Shown here: piece after piece, positions 55,017 to 63,568 of the stretch
How the letters are laid out: every line of letters begins with the position of its first letter
Position numbering within the stretch: position 1 is the first letter of the stretch
NCBI GenBank assembly: GCA_016790165.1
Contig: JAEUPL010000033.1
Location: 1 to 64,000 of the forward strand
Direction of reading: 5' to 3'
DNA length: 64,000 nucleotides
Origin: Burkholderiales bacterium
Lineage (GTDB): Bacteria > Pseudomonadota > Gammaproteobacteria > Burkholderiales > Casimicrobiaceae
Notes under the pieces: generated by a model
Told to the model about the DNA's origin: nothing
The model's database searches: none
Seen by the model: the letters and a program-made list of their open reading frames with translations, nothing else
Position numbers and translations under genes: made by a program

Positions 55017-57050
55017 CTAGAACCGTTTCAACCAGGCAAAAAACTCCCGATACCAGAGCCGCGAATTCTGCGGTTTGAGGATCCAGTGATTTTCGTCGGG
55101 GTAGACGACCAGACGCGACGGGATGCCTTTGGCGCGCAGCGTGTTGTAGTACTCGAGGCCTTCGTAGTACGGCACGCGGTAGTCGAGCTCGCCGTGGATG
55201 ACGAGCGTCGGTGTCTTGAAGTTCTGCGAGAAGGCGTGCGGTGATTGCGACTGGTATTTGCCGAGATCCTCCCACGGCCAGCAGCCCAGCTCGTGGTTGA
55301 GCCACAGGTAGCCGTCGTCGCCGAACTGGCTGACCCAGTTGTAGACGCCGGCGTGGCAGACATAGGCCTTGTAGCGATCGGTGTGGCCGTTCATCCAGGC
55401 GACCATATAACCGCCGTAGCTGCCGCCGGCCGCGTAGAGCTTGTTCTTGTCGACGACGCCTTCCTTGATGAGCGCGTCGGTGACGGCTTCGGTGTCAGCC
55501 AGTTCTCGGTGACCAAGATCGCCGTCGATGATGCCGAGGAAGCGCTCGTCAAAGCCCGACGAACCGTGATAGTTCACGGCTGCGACGACGTAGCCCTGCG
55601 CCGCGAAGGCGTGCACGTTCCAGCGGTAATGCCAGGTGTCCATGTGCGCGGCGTGCGGTCCACCGTGGATGCTGTGCAGCAGCGGGTACTTTTTCTTCTT
55701 GTCGTAATTGGGTGGATAGCAGACGAAAGCCTGCACCGGCTCGTTGTTCCAGCCCTTGAACGTCCGGCTTTGCCACTGGCCTAGCGGGACCTTTTCGAGG
55801 AAGGCGTTGGTGCGGTCGAGGCGGCGAGATTGCTCCTTGGCACCGCCCTCACCCCCGCCACCTCTCCCGCTCGCTGATGCGGCGGTAGCGGGAAGAGCCA
55901 TTGCGCTCAGTCGCGCGGGATGATCGATGGAGCCGTGTGTGTACACCGTCGTCGTGCCATCCTTCGACTGCGAAAACGCCATGACGTGGCCACCCTTCAC
56001 GATGGCGGTCGGCTGTTCCGCAGCAAGTGGCAGGTACCACAGATGCTGCACACCCGAATCCTCAGCGCAGAACAGGATCGCGCTATCGTCCGCTGTCCAT
56101 GCCGGATTGGCGCTGCCGTAGGTACCGACCGAGCGTGACCACTTCGCGGCGAGTCGCGCTGCTTTGCCGCTCTTGCGGTCGACGAGCATCAGGCGGGTGT
56201 GCTTGCTGGGAGCATCGTCCGGGGTGGCGAGCACGGCCAGACGCGTGCCGTCGTGCGAGTACACGGGCGAGGCGAGCCACATCTTGCCAAGATCAACGGT
56301 GCGTGTCTTGCGCGACTTGAGCGAGAGCAGCGTCAGCGTGCTCGGGTCGATCAGGCGCGTCACGTCCTTTTGCTGCACCCACGCGACCTCGGTGCCATCC
56401 GAGGAAATGGCGTAGTCATTGCTGCCCGGATCGCCGAGCGGCAACGACCACGGCTTGCCCGCAAACAGGTCCTTCGCGGCACCGGACGCGACGTTGATTT
56501 CGAAAAGATGAGGCCGCGTGCCGTCGCAGATCCAGCTATCCCAGTAGCGGTAGTTGTCCGCTTCGACCACCTTGGCCTGGACTTTTGAGTCCTTCTTTTC
56601 CTTCTTGCGCTTGGCTTGCTGCGCATCGGTCTTGAGATCGGGCCACACCCAGCTGATGGCCGCGACGCGCTTGCTGTCGGGGAACCATTTGATGCTGCCG
56701 ACACCGGTGGACAGCGTGGTCACGCGACGCGCCTCACCGCCGTCCGGGGCGATCACATAAAGCTGCGGCTCTTCATCGCCGTCCCGTTTGGCGCAGAAGG
56801 CAACCAGTTTGCCGTCCGGTGACCATTGCGGTGCGGTGTTCTTCTTGCCCGCGCTGGTGAGCTGCTTGCGCGCTTTGCCATCCGTGGAGTAAAGCCAGAG
56901 CTGTGTCGCGCTCTCATTGGTTTCCATCGAATAAGTCGTCTGGTCGACGACTACCCATTGCCCGTCAGACGAGACGCTGGGGGTGCCAATGCGCTCGCAT
57001 TGCCAGAGGTGTTCGACGGTGAGATGTTTGCCAGCCTGATTCGCTTTCAT
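55017..57050 (-). CDS. S9-family prolyl oligopeptidase / acylaminoacyl peptidase
   Basis: A 677-residue serine peptidase. The N-terminal half is a beta-propeller with PD40-like repeats (SPDGKLVAFCAKRDGDEEPQLYVIAPDGGEARRVTTL). The C-terminal alpha/beta hydrolase has the nucleophile in GGSYGGYMVAW (about residue 543), the Asp in GELDYRVPY and the His in DENHWI. There is no signal peptide, so it is cytosolic and probably removes blocked N-terminal residues or degrades short peptides. A Gly-rich loop is at about residues 390-410. It starts at the ATG at 57050. Confidence 0.93.
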   Translation of the reverse strand: MKANQAGKHLTVEHLWQCERIGTPSVSSDGQWVVVDQTTYSMETNESATQLWLYSTDGKARKQLTSAGKKNTAPQWSPDGKLVAFCAKRDGDEEPQLYVIAPDGGEARRVTTLSTGVGSIKWFPDSKRVAAISWVWPDLKTDAQQAKRKKEKKDSKVQAKVVEADNYRYWDSWICDGTRPHLFEINVASGAAKDLFAGKPWSLPLGDPGSNDYAISSDGTEVAWVQQKDVTRLIDPSTLTLLSLKSRKTRTVDLGKMWLASPVYSHDGTRLAVLATPDDAPSKHTRLMLVDRKSGKAARLAAKWSRSVGTYGSANPAWTADDSAILFCAEDSGVQHLWYLPLAAEQPTAIVKGGHVMAFSQSKDGTTTVYTHGSIDHPARLSAMALPATAASASGRGGGGEGGAKEQSRRLDRTNAFLEKVPLGQWQSRTFKGWNNEPVQAFVCYPPNYDKKKKYPLLHSIHGGPHAAHMDTWHYRWNVHAFAAQGYVVAAVNYHGSSGFDERFLGIIDGDLGHRELADTEAVTDALIKEGVVDKNKLYAAGGSYGGYMVAWMNGHTDRYKAYVCHAGVYNWVSQFGDDGYLWLNHELGCWPWEDLGKYQSQSPHAFSQNFKTPTLVIHGELDYRVPYYEGLEYYNTLRAKGIPSRLVVYPDENHWILKPQNSRLWYREFFAWLKRF

Positions 57051-57159
57051 CGCAGTTCCGTGTGAAGCATTGGAACCGCAAGCGTAACCGCTCGGTCGTT
57101 GTGCGACGCGGCGTTGCGACGAAGTACGGGTTTGGACGGCTGCGTGGGGACTGCACGCC

Positions 57160-57894
57160 CTAGATAGCTACACGATTCAGCAGTGTTTTGAGCGTCGCCT
57201 GGGGATCAAGCATGAATTCACGAGTGACGCGAAAGTGCTCGGTTTCCTCGTAATTCACACGCCACAGGCCATCGGGCGTACAGGCGTAAATCCATGCGTC
57301 TGGATACGCCATGAGGATTGGCGAGTGCGTTGCGATGATGAACTGTGAGCGTTCGAGCACCAGATCGTGCATGCGCGACATCGCAGCAAGCTGGCGCTGG
57401 GGTGACAACGCCGCTTCGGGTTCGTCAAGGATGTACAGACCCTGTTCACCGAAGCGATTGTTGAGCAGGGCCATGAAGGATTCGCCGTGCGATTGTTCGT
57501 GCAGCGAGCGCTCGCCATAAGACTCGCCTACGTTGAGGTTCTCAATTTCCGTTGCGACGTTGAAGAAACTCTCGGCGCGCAGGAAGTATCCGGTGCGTGG
57601 TCGTTTGATACCTTTCGATACACGCAGAAATTCGTGCAATGTTGAGTGTGATGCACGCGTGCTGAACCCGAAGTTTCTGCTCCCGCCTTCCGCATTGAAA
57701 CCAAGGGAGACCGCAAGTGCTTCAAGCAGTGTTGATTTGCCGGATCCATTCTCGCCAACAAAGAACGTCACCTTGGGGTGCAATTCGATGTAGTCGAGAT
57801 TGCGGACGACCGGCAATGACAGCGGGTAGCTGTCGAATGATTCGATGAGCTCTGTCTTCAGCGCAATGCGCGAGACGAACTGGTTCGAGATCAT
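57160..57894 (-). CDS. Small ABC-type AAA ATPase (SMC/RecF-like)
   Basis: A 244-residue ATPase of the AAA_21/AAA_23 type. Walker A is GENGSGKST at residues 47-55. The signature and Walker B region is SHGESFMALLNNRF...LYILDEPEAALS, and a switch His lies in ATHSPILMAYPD. There is no coiled-coil insert, so it is a compact form rather than SbcC or RecF. Relatives occur in many genomes without known function; some act in phage defence with a partner nuclease, but no partner is adjacent here. It starts ten bases before the stop of moeA's coding strand. Confidence 0.85.
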   Translation of the reverse strand: MISNQFVSRIALKTELIESFDSYPLSLPVVRNLDYIELHPKVTFFVGENGSGKSTLLEALAVSLGFNAEGGSRNFGFSTRASHSTLHEFLRVSKGIKRPRTGYFLRAESFFNVATEIENLNVGESYGERSLHEQSHGESFMALLNNRFGEQGLYILDEPEAALSPQRQLAAMSRMHDLVLERSQFIIATHSPILMAYPDAWIYACTPDGLWRVNYEETEHFRVTREFMLDPQATLKTLLNRVAI

Positions 57895-57903
57895 TGCTGA
57901 ACG

Positions 57904-59184
57904 CTACATCACGCCTTCAAACAGCTGCACATCGACCACCGCGCCTGGCTCGACATTGCCTGTTTCCGTGCTGAGCACAACAAAGCAATTGGCCTGCACC
58001 ATCGAAGAGAGGATGCCTGAACCCTGATCACCCGTGGTGCGCACCTCGTAGCCGTCGGTGCCCATCGTCAGTACGCCACGCTGGAACTCGGTGCGGCCGG
58101 GCAGCTTCTTGACCTTGTTGGTGAGGGTAGCCTTGCAAGTCGGCGGTAGCGCGTAGTCGGTGCGACCCTGCAGCGTCGCCAGCGCGGCGCGGACGAATTG
58201 GTAGAAAGTGACGGTCACGGCAACAGGGTTGCCGGGCAGACCGAAGAAATACGCGCCGCCGACCTTGCCGACGGCCATTGGACGACCGGGCTTCATCGCG
58301 ATCTTCCAGAACAGCACCTCACCCATCTCGTTGAGCATCTGCTTGATAAAGTCTGCTTCGCCGACGCTGACGCCGCCGCTGGTGATGATCACATCGGCCT
58401 GTGTCGACGCCGCCTGAAAGGCGCCGCGGATGGCGTCCGGATCGTCGACGAAGTTGCCGAGATCAATAGGCTGGCAGCCTGCGCGTTCCAGCATGCCGTA
58501 GATGGTGTAGCGATTGCTGTCGTAAATCTCGCCGGGGCCGAGCGGCGTGCCGACGGTCTTCAGTTCATCGCCGGTGGAGAAGAACGCAACGCGCAGCTTG
58601 CGATACACGTCCACCTCGGGGACGCCGAGGCTTGCGAGCAGGCCCAATGCCGCCGGGCCAATCAGCCTGCCTTTGGGTAGCGCCACGGCACCGGTTTTCA
58701 GATCCTCGCCTCGGAAGCGCCGGTTCTGCCCGGCTTTCAGGTCGTTCGGAATGCGAACGCCCGCGTCATCCACCGTGACGCGCTCCTGCATGGCGACGGT
58801 ATCGCAATCGGCCGGCATCACCGCCCCGGTGAAGATGCGCACGCATTCGCCTTTGCCGACCGGGCCGAGATAGGGCTTACCGGCGTAGCTGGTGCCGACG
58901 CGCTGCATCAACGTCACCCCATCACGGCTGCCCACGTCGGCGTGGCGATAAGCCCAGCCATCCATCGCCGAGTTGTCGTGGCCTGGCACATCGATGGGTG
59001 AAATCACGTCCCGTGCAGCGACGCGGCCCAGCGCGGCGCGGATGTTCAGTCGCTCAGCGACCTGAATGGGGGCCAGAAATTTGCTGATGAACGCACGCGC
59101 CTTGTCGACGGGCATCGAGTTCGGGTCGTAGTCGTCGGCGCAAGACAGTTCGCGAATCGTAGCGGTGCCGTTAGGTGCAGACAT
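57904..59184 (-). CDS. moeA: Molybdopterin molybdenumtransferase MoeA
   Basis: A 426-residue enzyme that inserts molybdate into adenylylated molybdopterin. It has the N-terminal dimerisation region (PGHDNSAMDGWAYR), the MoCF-binding core (FSTGDELKTVG, IYDSNRYTIYGMLERAGC, DVIITSGGVSVGEADF, FGLPGNPVAVTVTFYQFV) and a C-terminal beta-barrel. The ATG at 59184 is used; a TTG upstream would add eight residues. It lies in the same neighbourhood as mobA and fdhD. Confidence 0.95.
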   Translation of the reverse strand: MSAPNGTATIRELSCADDYDPNSMPVDKARAFISKFLAPIQVAERLNIRAALGRVAARDVISPIDVPGHDNSAMDGWAYRHADVGSRDGVTLMQRVGTSYAGKPYLGPVGKGECVRIFTGAVMPADCDTVAMQERVTVDDAGVRIPNDLKAGQNRRFRGEDLKTGAVALPKGRLIGPAALGLLASLGVPEVDVYRKLRVAFFSTGDELKTVGTPLGPGEIYDSNRYTIYGMLERAGCQPIDLGNFVDDPDAIRGAFQAASTQADVIITSGGVSVGEADFIKQMLNEMGEVLFWKIAMKPGRPMAVGKVGGAYFFGLPGNPVAVTVTFYQFVRAALATLQGRTDYALPPTCKATLTNKVKKLPGRTEFQRGVLTMGTDGYEVRTTGDQGSGILSSMVQANCFVVLSTETGNVEPGAVVDVQLFEGVM

Positions 59185-59255
59185 GAGGACGCTGTGCTGG
59201 GAGAACAATGTGCAAAGTGTATGCGCCCGGTGCCGGACGGGTGCGTCGCGTCCGC

Positions 59256-60182
59256 TTACCGGCGTGCAACCACAGAGAGCCCGCCAGGGAGCACACTGAT
59301 GTACGCGTGCAGTGTCTCGCCGAGGTATTCACCGTCGACAGCCAGTGGCACGGCGGGCGTAGCGTGGACGTCGAGTTCGCGAAACGGCGCCGTGTACAAG
59401 CGGGCGTCGCTCAGGTGCCGACCAGTGAGCAGGCGCGGCAGCATCACCATGGCGCTTGCCCGCGAGAAACGACTAGCGACCAGCAGATCGAGCTGACCAT
59501 CCATCGGGTCAGCATGCGGCACCGCCGGGATGCCGCTGCCAAACGTGGACGTGTTGAGGACGGACGCGAACAGCGCGCTTCCGGCACGAAGTAGTTTGCC
59601 TTCACACTGCACAGTGAGCTGCCAGTGGCGCAGGGCGATCAGCTCGCGCAGCGTGGCTAGCAGATAGCGTGGCAGACCACGCAGCCATCGGGGCCCGTTC
59701 AGCGCACGCAACGCCACAGCGGAATCAAATCCACAAGTGCAGCACGCCAGAAACGGCACCTCCCGAAAAGCCCGATCACTGCGCTCGTCGGCGCCGGGGC
59801 TTGCAAAGCTGAGCCACCCGAGATCCATCGGTGCCGCTTCTCCACGAAGCGCATGTGCGAGTGCGTCAGTCCAGGGGAGGCCATAAACACCCAACGCGCG
59901 TGCACCATCGTTGCCGCTTCCCGCCGGCACGATACCCAGCGAACGGTGACTATTGACGAGGGCGGGCAACATTCGGTTGACCGTGCCGTCGCCGCCAATC
60001 AAGACGACGCGTGCATCCTGCTGGCTGTCGCGTATCAGTGCGAGGCCTTCATCCACGGTGCTCGCAACTACGAATCTCGCGCCAGCATGATCGGCGCGCA
60101 GCCGGGCCCGAATTTCTCCCTCTAGCGCCAGTGTTCGGCCACCGCCAGCGAAGGGGTTCAGCAATACGAGTGCCTGTGTCAT
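59256..60182 (-). CDS. Diacylglycerol/lipid kinase family protein
   Basis: A 308-residue protein of the DAGK catalytic family (YegS-like). The N-terminus LVLLNPFAGGG, the nucleotide motif VLIGGDGTVNRMLPALV and IVPAGSGNDGARALG are diagnostic. The C-terminal beta domain ends GEYLGETLHAYISVLPGGLSVVA. It probably phosphorylates a lipid or a related molecule; the substrate is unknown. The start at 60182 is chosen because it places the LLNPFAGGG motif at the N-terminus. The gene upstream is divergent, with a 56-base gap. Confidence 0.9.
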   Translation of the reverse strand: MTQALVLLNPFAGGGRTLALEGEIRARLRADHAGARFVVASTVDEGLALIRDSQQDARVVLIGGDGTVNRMLPALVNSHRSLGIVPAGSGNDGARALGVYGLPWTDALAHALRGEAAPMDLGWLSFASPGADERSDRAFREVPFLACCTCGFDSAVALRALNGPRWLRGLPRYLLATLRELIALRHWQLTVQCEGKLLRAGSALFASVLNTSTFGSGIPAVPHADPMDGQLDLLVASRFSRASAMVMLPRLLTGRHLSDARLYTAPFRELDVHATPAVPLAVDGEYLGETLHAYISVLPGGLSVVARR

Positions 60183-60238
60183 GGCGCGCGAGTATAGGCG
60201 GGTAGCATTGACGCCCACCTCAAGAAAACTGGCTCCCA

Positions 60239-60541
60239 ATGATTCTCGAAGTTGCTGATATCCGGATTGCACCGGGCAAACAGGCTGAATTTGATGCAGC
60301 GATCCAGCGCGGCGTGGAAACCGTGATTGCCAGAGCGGCAGGCTTCTGCGGCTATAAAGTCAATCGCGGCGTCGAATCGCCCGAGCGTTATTTGCTATTC
60401 ATCTACTGGGCTACGCTCGAGGCGCATACGGTGGATTTCCGGCAAGGACCGTTGTTTCCAGAATGGCGCGCGATCGTCGGCCCATTCTTTGCGCACCCGC
60501 CGGTGGTGGAGCACTTCGAGCTGGTCAGCAAGTCGGCATGA
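60239..60541 (+). CDS. Antibiotic biosynthesis monooxygenase (ABM)-domain protein
   Basis: A 100-residue ferredoxin-like fold protein of the ABM superfamily: MILEVADIRIAPGKQAEFDAAIQRG, then GFCGYKVNRGVESPERYLLFIYW, and a C-terminal PVVEHFELV. Members range from quinol monooxygenases to haem-degrading enzymes and stress proteins; the pattern gives no substrate. It is divergent from the lipid-kinase gene and convergent with the 2H phosphoesterase gene. Confidence 0.85.
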   Translation: MILEVADIRIAPGKQAEFDAAIQRGVETVIARAAGFCGYKVNRGVESPERYLLFIYWATLEAHTVDFRQGPLFPEWRAIVGPFFAHPPVVEHFELVSKSA

Positions 60542-60556
60542 CGCTGGCGGCTGTCA

Positions 60557-61111
60557 TCACCACATCAGATGCAGGTCGCGCTCGCGTACCCAATCGTTGT
60601 CTCCGTTGTCGCGGATGATGGTGACCGTGCGCAGCACATCGCGAAACGATTCACGGGTGACGACGGCTGCCGCCGCACATAGCGCCTCATAGCGATCGGC
60701 CTCGGTAGCCTGCGCCAGCGTAATGTGCGGGGTGTAGTCGAACTCGGGCCGCAGGAATTCCTCCAGCGGGCCCCGATACAGGCGGTCGTGCATTTCGATG
60801 ATGGCGTCGGTCCCCACTTGAGTGGCGATACCGATGAACTCGTTCTGGGCGGACCAGAATCCATGCATCACCACCGGAAAGCACGGCCAGGCGCGCAGCA
60901 CTTTCTGTGCATGTGCGGCGATTTGGTCGAGCGTCAGCCGTGAATGAAACGGGAACACCAGCGTCAAATGTGGCGGTAGCGCCTGTGCCTGCGAATCGTA
61001 CGATCCGCGGAAGCGGTCGATGGCTTTCTGGTTGGCGAACTGCGGAAACCACACGATGGCCCGACGCGGCAGCGTCGGACGCAGGATATAGGTGAGTTTC
61101 TTGCGGGCCAC
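60557..61111 (-). CDS. 2'-5' RNA ligase-like 2H phosphoesterase
   Basis: About 184 residues (190 if a TTG at 61129 is used; the GTG at 61111 is chosen). It has the two HxT motifs of 2H phosphoesterases: PPHLTLVFPF in the N-terminal half and TPHITLAQA in the C-terminal half. LigT-type relatives act on 2',5' or cyclic phosphate linkages in RNA. It is not obviously part of the molybdenum genes around it. Confidence 0.85.
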   Translation of the reverse strand: MARKKLTYILRPTLPRRAIVWFPQFANQKAIDRFRGSYDSQAQALPPHLTLVFPFHSRLTLDQIAAHAQKVLRAWPCFPVVMHGFWSAQNEFIGIATQVGTDAIIEMHDRLYRGPLEEFLRPEFDYTPHITLAQATEADRYEALCAAAAVVTRESFRDVLRTVTIIRDNGDNDWVRERDLHLMW

Positions 61112-61179
61112 GGTGCATTCATAGCGCAATGGCGCGCTTCGCTCTGGCGTCGGGCGACGATTGAGATCGGTGCAGCGTG

Positions 61180-61797
61180 CTACGGCGATTCGCGCGCCTT
61201 GAGCTCGTCAATGGTGTTGATATTGACGAACGCCGCCTCGTCCGCGAAGTCAACATCGGCCACACGGTGCTGGACGTACCAAGTGTCGATCTTGCGGCCA
61301 CCCGCCACGAGAAAAGCGGTCAGACTCGGCAGCAGGCTCACCTGATACAGCGCGAACACCGGCTGCGCGAAGCCGCCGGTGCGCACCACTGCGACCTCGG
61401 CAATCGCATCCTGCATCGCTGTGTGCAGGCGGGCGACCAGATCCAGCGGCAGGAATGGAGAATCGCAAGGCGCCGTCACGATCAACGGCGACGCGCACGC
61501 ACGCATGCCGGCGTGCAGGCCCGCCAGTGGCCCCGCGAAGCCACCGACCTCATCGCCCACGACGGGGTAGCCATAAGCCTGGTAGTGCGCGGTGTTGCGA
61601 TTGGCGTTGACAAGCATGGGCCCGACCTGCGGTGCCAGGCGCTCAATGACGTGCGCCACCATCGGTCGGCCGCGAAATGGCACCAGACCCTTGTCGCGCG
61701 AATCCATGCGCCGGCCCATGCCGCCGGCCAGAACTAGGCCGGCGACCTGCGGATTGCGGAAGGACGAAGGACGAATGACCAAGGAGGAATCGGTCAT
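61180..61797 (-). CDS. mobA: Molybdenum cofactor guanylyltransferase MobA
   Basis: A 205-residue enzyme that adds GMP to the molybdenum cofactor. The nucleotide motif is GLVLAGGMGRRMDSRDKGLVPFRGRPM. Other blocks are NANRN and ITAPCDSPFLPLDLVARL. The ATG at 61797 is used; another ATG at 61839, just after the fdhD stop, would add 14 residues. Either way, the first residues (SSLVIRPSSF) are encoded by a copy of the dispersed GACGAAN heptad repeat, which is not part of the usual family. The first conserved residues of the family begin at VAGLVLAGG. It works with moeA and fdhD nearby. Confidence 0.9.
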   Translation of the reverse strand: MTDSSLVIRPSSFRNPQVAGLVLAGGMGRRMDSRDKGLVPFRGRPMVAHVIERLAPQVGPMLVNANRNTAHYQAYGYPVVGDEVGGFAGPLAGLHAGMRACASPLIVTAPCDSPFLPLDLVARLHTAMQDAIAEVAVVRTGGFAQPVFALYQVSLLPSLTAFLVAGGRKIDTWYVQHRVADVDFADEAAFVNINTIDELKARESP

Positions 61798-61853
61798 CGC
61801 CCGTCCGTCGGCAGAGCGGACTTTTTCGTCATTCGTCATTTCGTCACTCGTCG
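61762..61853. repeat. Facing heptad repeat arms at the fdhD/mobA boundary
   Basis: Arm 61762-61789 has four units (GGACGAA, GGACGAA, TGACCAA, GGAGGAA) and lies in the mobA 5' coding part. Arm 61825-61853 has four complementary units (TTCGTCA, TTCGTCA, TTCGTCA, CTCGTCG, with one extra base before the third) and includes the last codons of fdhD and the ATG at 61839. The arms face each other across 35 bases. Confidence 0.8.
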
Positions 61854-62722
61854 TTGGCCGCGATCACGACATCAAACACAAACCGCCCAGGGTCGTTGAA
61901 CAGCAGGAAGTGCTTGTTCACGGCGCGGCCGATCATGGTCATGCCGACCTTTTTGGCGATCTCGTAACCCATCTGCGTCAGCCCGGAGCGCGACACGAGG
62001 AACGGCACGTCCATCTGTGCGGCCTTGATGACCATTTCGCTGGTCAGCCGCCCCGTCGTATAGAAAATCTTGTCGCTTCCGTCCACGCCGTCGAGCCACA
62101 TCATCCCGGCGATGGCGTCCACCGCGTTGTGACGACCGACGTCCTCGACGAAGTACAGCAGCTCTGGTGTAGTGCTGAACAGGGCGCACCCATGCACGGC
62201 ACCGGCTTGCTTGTAGATCGTTTCGTGCTTTCGTACCAGCTCCGATAGCGCGTAGAGCGTGCTCTGTCGCAGTCTCGGGCTGTACTGGGTGTCGGGGAGA
62301 TGAATGGTGTCGATATCGGCCATCAGGTCACCAAACACCGTCCCGCTGCCACAGCCGGTGGTCTTGGTGCGATGCGCCATCTTCTCGTCAAGATCGACCA
62401 GCCCGTTGCGGGTGTAGACGGAGACGGCGTTGACCTCCCAGTCCACCTGCACGGCGAGCACGTCGTCAATTGACTCGACCAGCCGCTGGTTGCGCAGATA
62501 GCCAATGACCAGCGCCTCGGGGGCCGCGCCAAGCGTCATCAGGGTGAGGATTTCACGCTTGTCGACGTAGATGGTCAATGGGTGCTCGCCAGCGATGGCG
62601 GCGGTGCCAGATTGGCCCTGTTCGTTGATGGTGGCGACGTTAAACGTGGCAGGGCGAGCGGATTGGCTGAGCTGTGGGCGACGCGGCGTCGGTGACGCGG
62701 TGCCTGATTCGGAGTGAGCCAT
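61844..62722 (-). CDS. fdhD: Formate dehydrogenase sulfurtransferase FdhD
   Basis: A 292-residue protein that delivers sulfur from IscS to the molybdenum cofactor of formate dehydrogenase. It has the family blocks HPLTIYVDKREILTLMTLG, VGRHNAVDAIAG, YTTGRLTSEMVIKAAQM and FLVSRSGLT. The cysteine loop reads TTGCGSGTVFGD, so only one Cys of the usual CxxC is present. No formate dehydrogenase is in the window. The last residues overlap a heptad repeat. Confidence 0.92.
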   Translation of the reverse strand: MAHSESGTASPTPRRPQLSQSARPATFNVATINEQGQSGTAAIAGEHPLTIYVDKREILTLMTLGAAPEALVIGYLRNQRLVESIDDVLAVQVDWEVNAVSVYTRNGLVDLDEKMAHRTKTTGCGSGTVFGDLMADIDTIHLPDTQYSPRLRQSTLYALSELVRKHETIYKQAGAVHGCALFSTTPELLYFVEDVGRHNAVDAIAGMMWLDGVDGSDKIFYTTGRLTSEMVIKAAQMDVPFLVSRSGLTQMGYEIAKKVGMTMIGRAVNKHFLLFNDPGRFVFDVVIAANDE

Positions 62723-62914
62723 GCCCCGATGTTAGGCCAACGGGCCGCCGCCACGCGCGGCCGCACGGCCCCGTCAGCGATGGCTCGCGCCCGGGTTTGT
62801 CAGAGTCTTCTGGCGGTCACCGGCAATCCGCAGCCGGGGCGGGTCGCGCTCAGCGTTGTGCGCAACCCGCCGCTATGTGACAATCGGTGTAAATAGCAGT
62901 ATTTCGGGTGACGT

Positions 62915-63496
62915 ATGTTGGACAAAGACGGCTTCCGGCCGAACGTCGCCATTGTGATTGCCAATCACAAAAACCAGGTTTTTTGGGGCAAGCGGATTCG
63001 GGAACATTCGTGGCAGTTCCCGCAGGGCGGGATCAATCCGGGTGAAAGCCCGGAAGAGGCCATGTTCCGCGAGCTTCGGGAAGAGGTTGGCTTACGGCCG
63101 GAGCATGTGAGGATTCTGGGGCGCACCCGGGATTGGTTGCGTTATGAAGTGCCCTCGAGCTGGATCAAGCGCGAGTGGCGAGGCAACTACCGTGGGCAAA
63201 AGCAGATTTGGTATCTGCTTCGCCTCGTGGGACGGGATAGCGACCTTGATCTGCGAGCGGACGCCAAGCCAGAGTTCGATGCCTGGCGCTGGAATCACTA
63301 CTGGGTTGATCTCGATGGCGTGATCGAGTTCAAGCGAGACGTTTACCGTCGTGCGTTGAACGAGCTGGAGCGCTACCTCAGTCACGGTAAGAGCTACTCA
63401 CGGCGCGAGCGGTTGTTCGGTCAGGGCACGTCTGCGCCACCGGACGGCTACCGTGTCGTACCACCTACGCCCGCCGGACCGCCGCCGGCGGAATAG
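62915..63496 (+). CDS. rppH: RNA pyrophosphohydrolase RppH
   Basis: A 193-residue Nudix hydrolase that removes pyrophosphate from mRNA 5' ends and starts decay. The Nudix box [23 protein letters not shown] is exact. The N-terminus [28 protein letters not shown] is typical. The C-terminus is Pro-rich. GGGTGA lies just upstream of the ATG at 62915. It is divergent from fdhD, with a 192-base gap. Confidence 0.96.
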   Translation: MLDKDGFRPNVAIVIANHKNQVFWGKRIREHSWQFPQGGINPGESPEEAMFRELREEVGLRPEHVRILGRTRDWLRYEVPSSWIKREWRGNYRGQKQIWYLLRLVGRDSDLDLRADAKPEFDAWRWNHYWVDLDGVIEFKRDVYRRALNELERYLSHGKSYSRRERLFGQGTSAPPDGYRVVPPTPAGPPPAE

Positions 63497-63526
63497 TTGG
63501 GCGTTGGCGGAAGGGCAACAACGAAA

Positions 63527-63549
63527 AAGGGCCGCGTTGCGCGGCCCTT
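63527..63549. terminator. Bidirectional terminator between rppH and the Yip1 gene
   Basis: A perfect 10-bp stem (AAGGGCCGCG / CGCGGCCCTT) with a 3-base loop. On the plus strand it is followed by CTTTT, and on the minus strand by AAA-complement T residues. It lies between convergent genes and can serve both. Confidence 0.9.
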
Positions 63550-63568
63550 CTTTTCGGAGCTGGAGTGG

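Noticed and set aside
54812-55078. 88-residue open frame across the uvrC-S9 gap
   Set aside because: It spans a hairpin and runs into the end of the S9 gene on the other strand; more likely a repeat than a gene.
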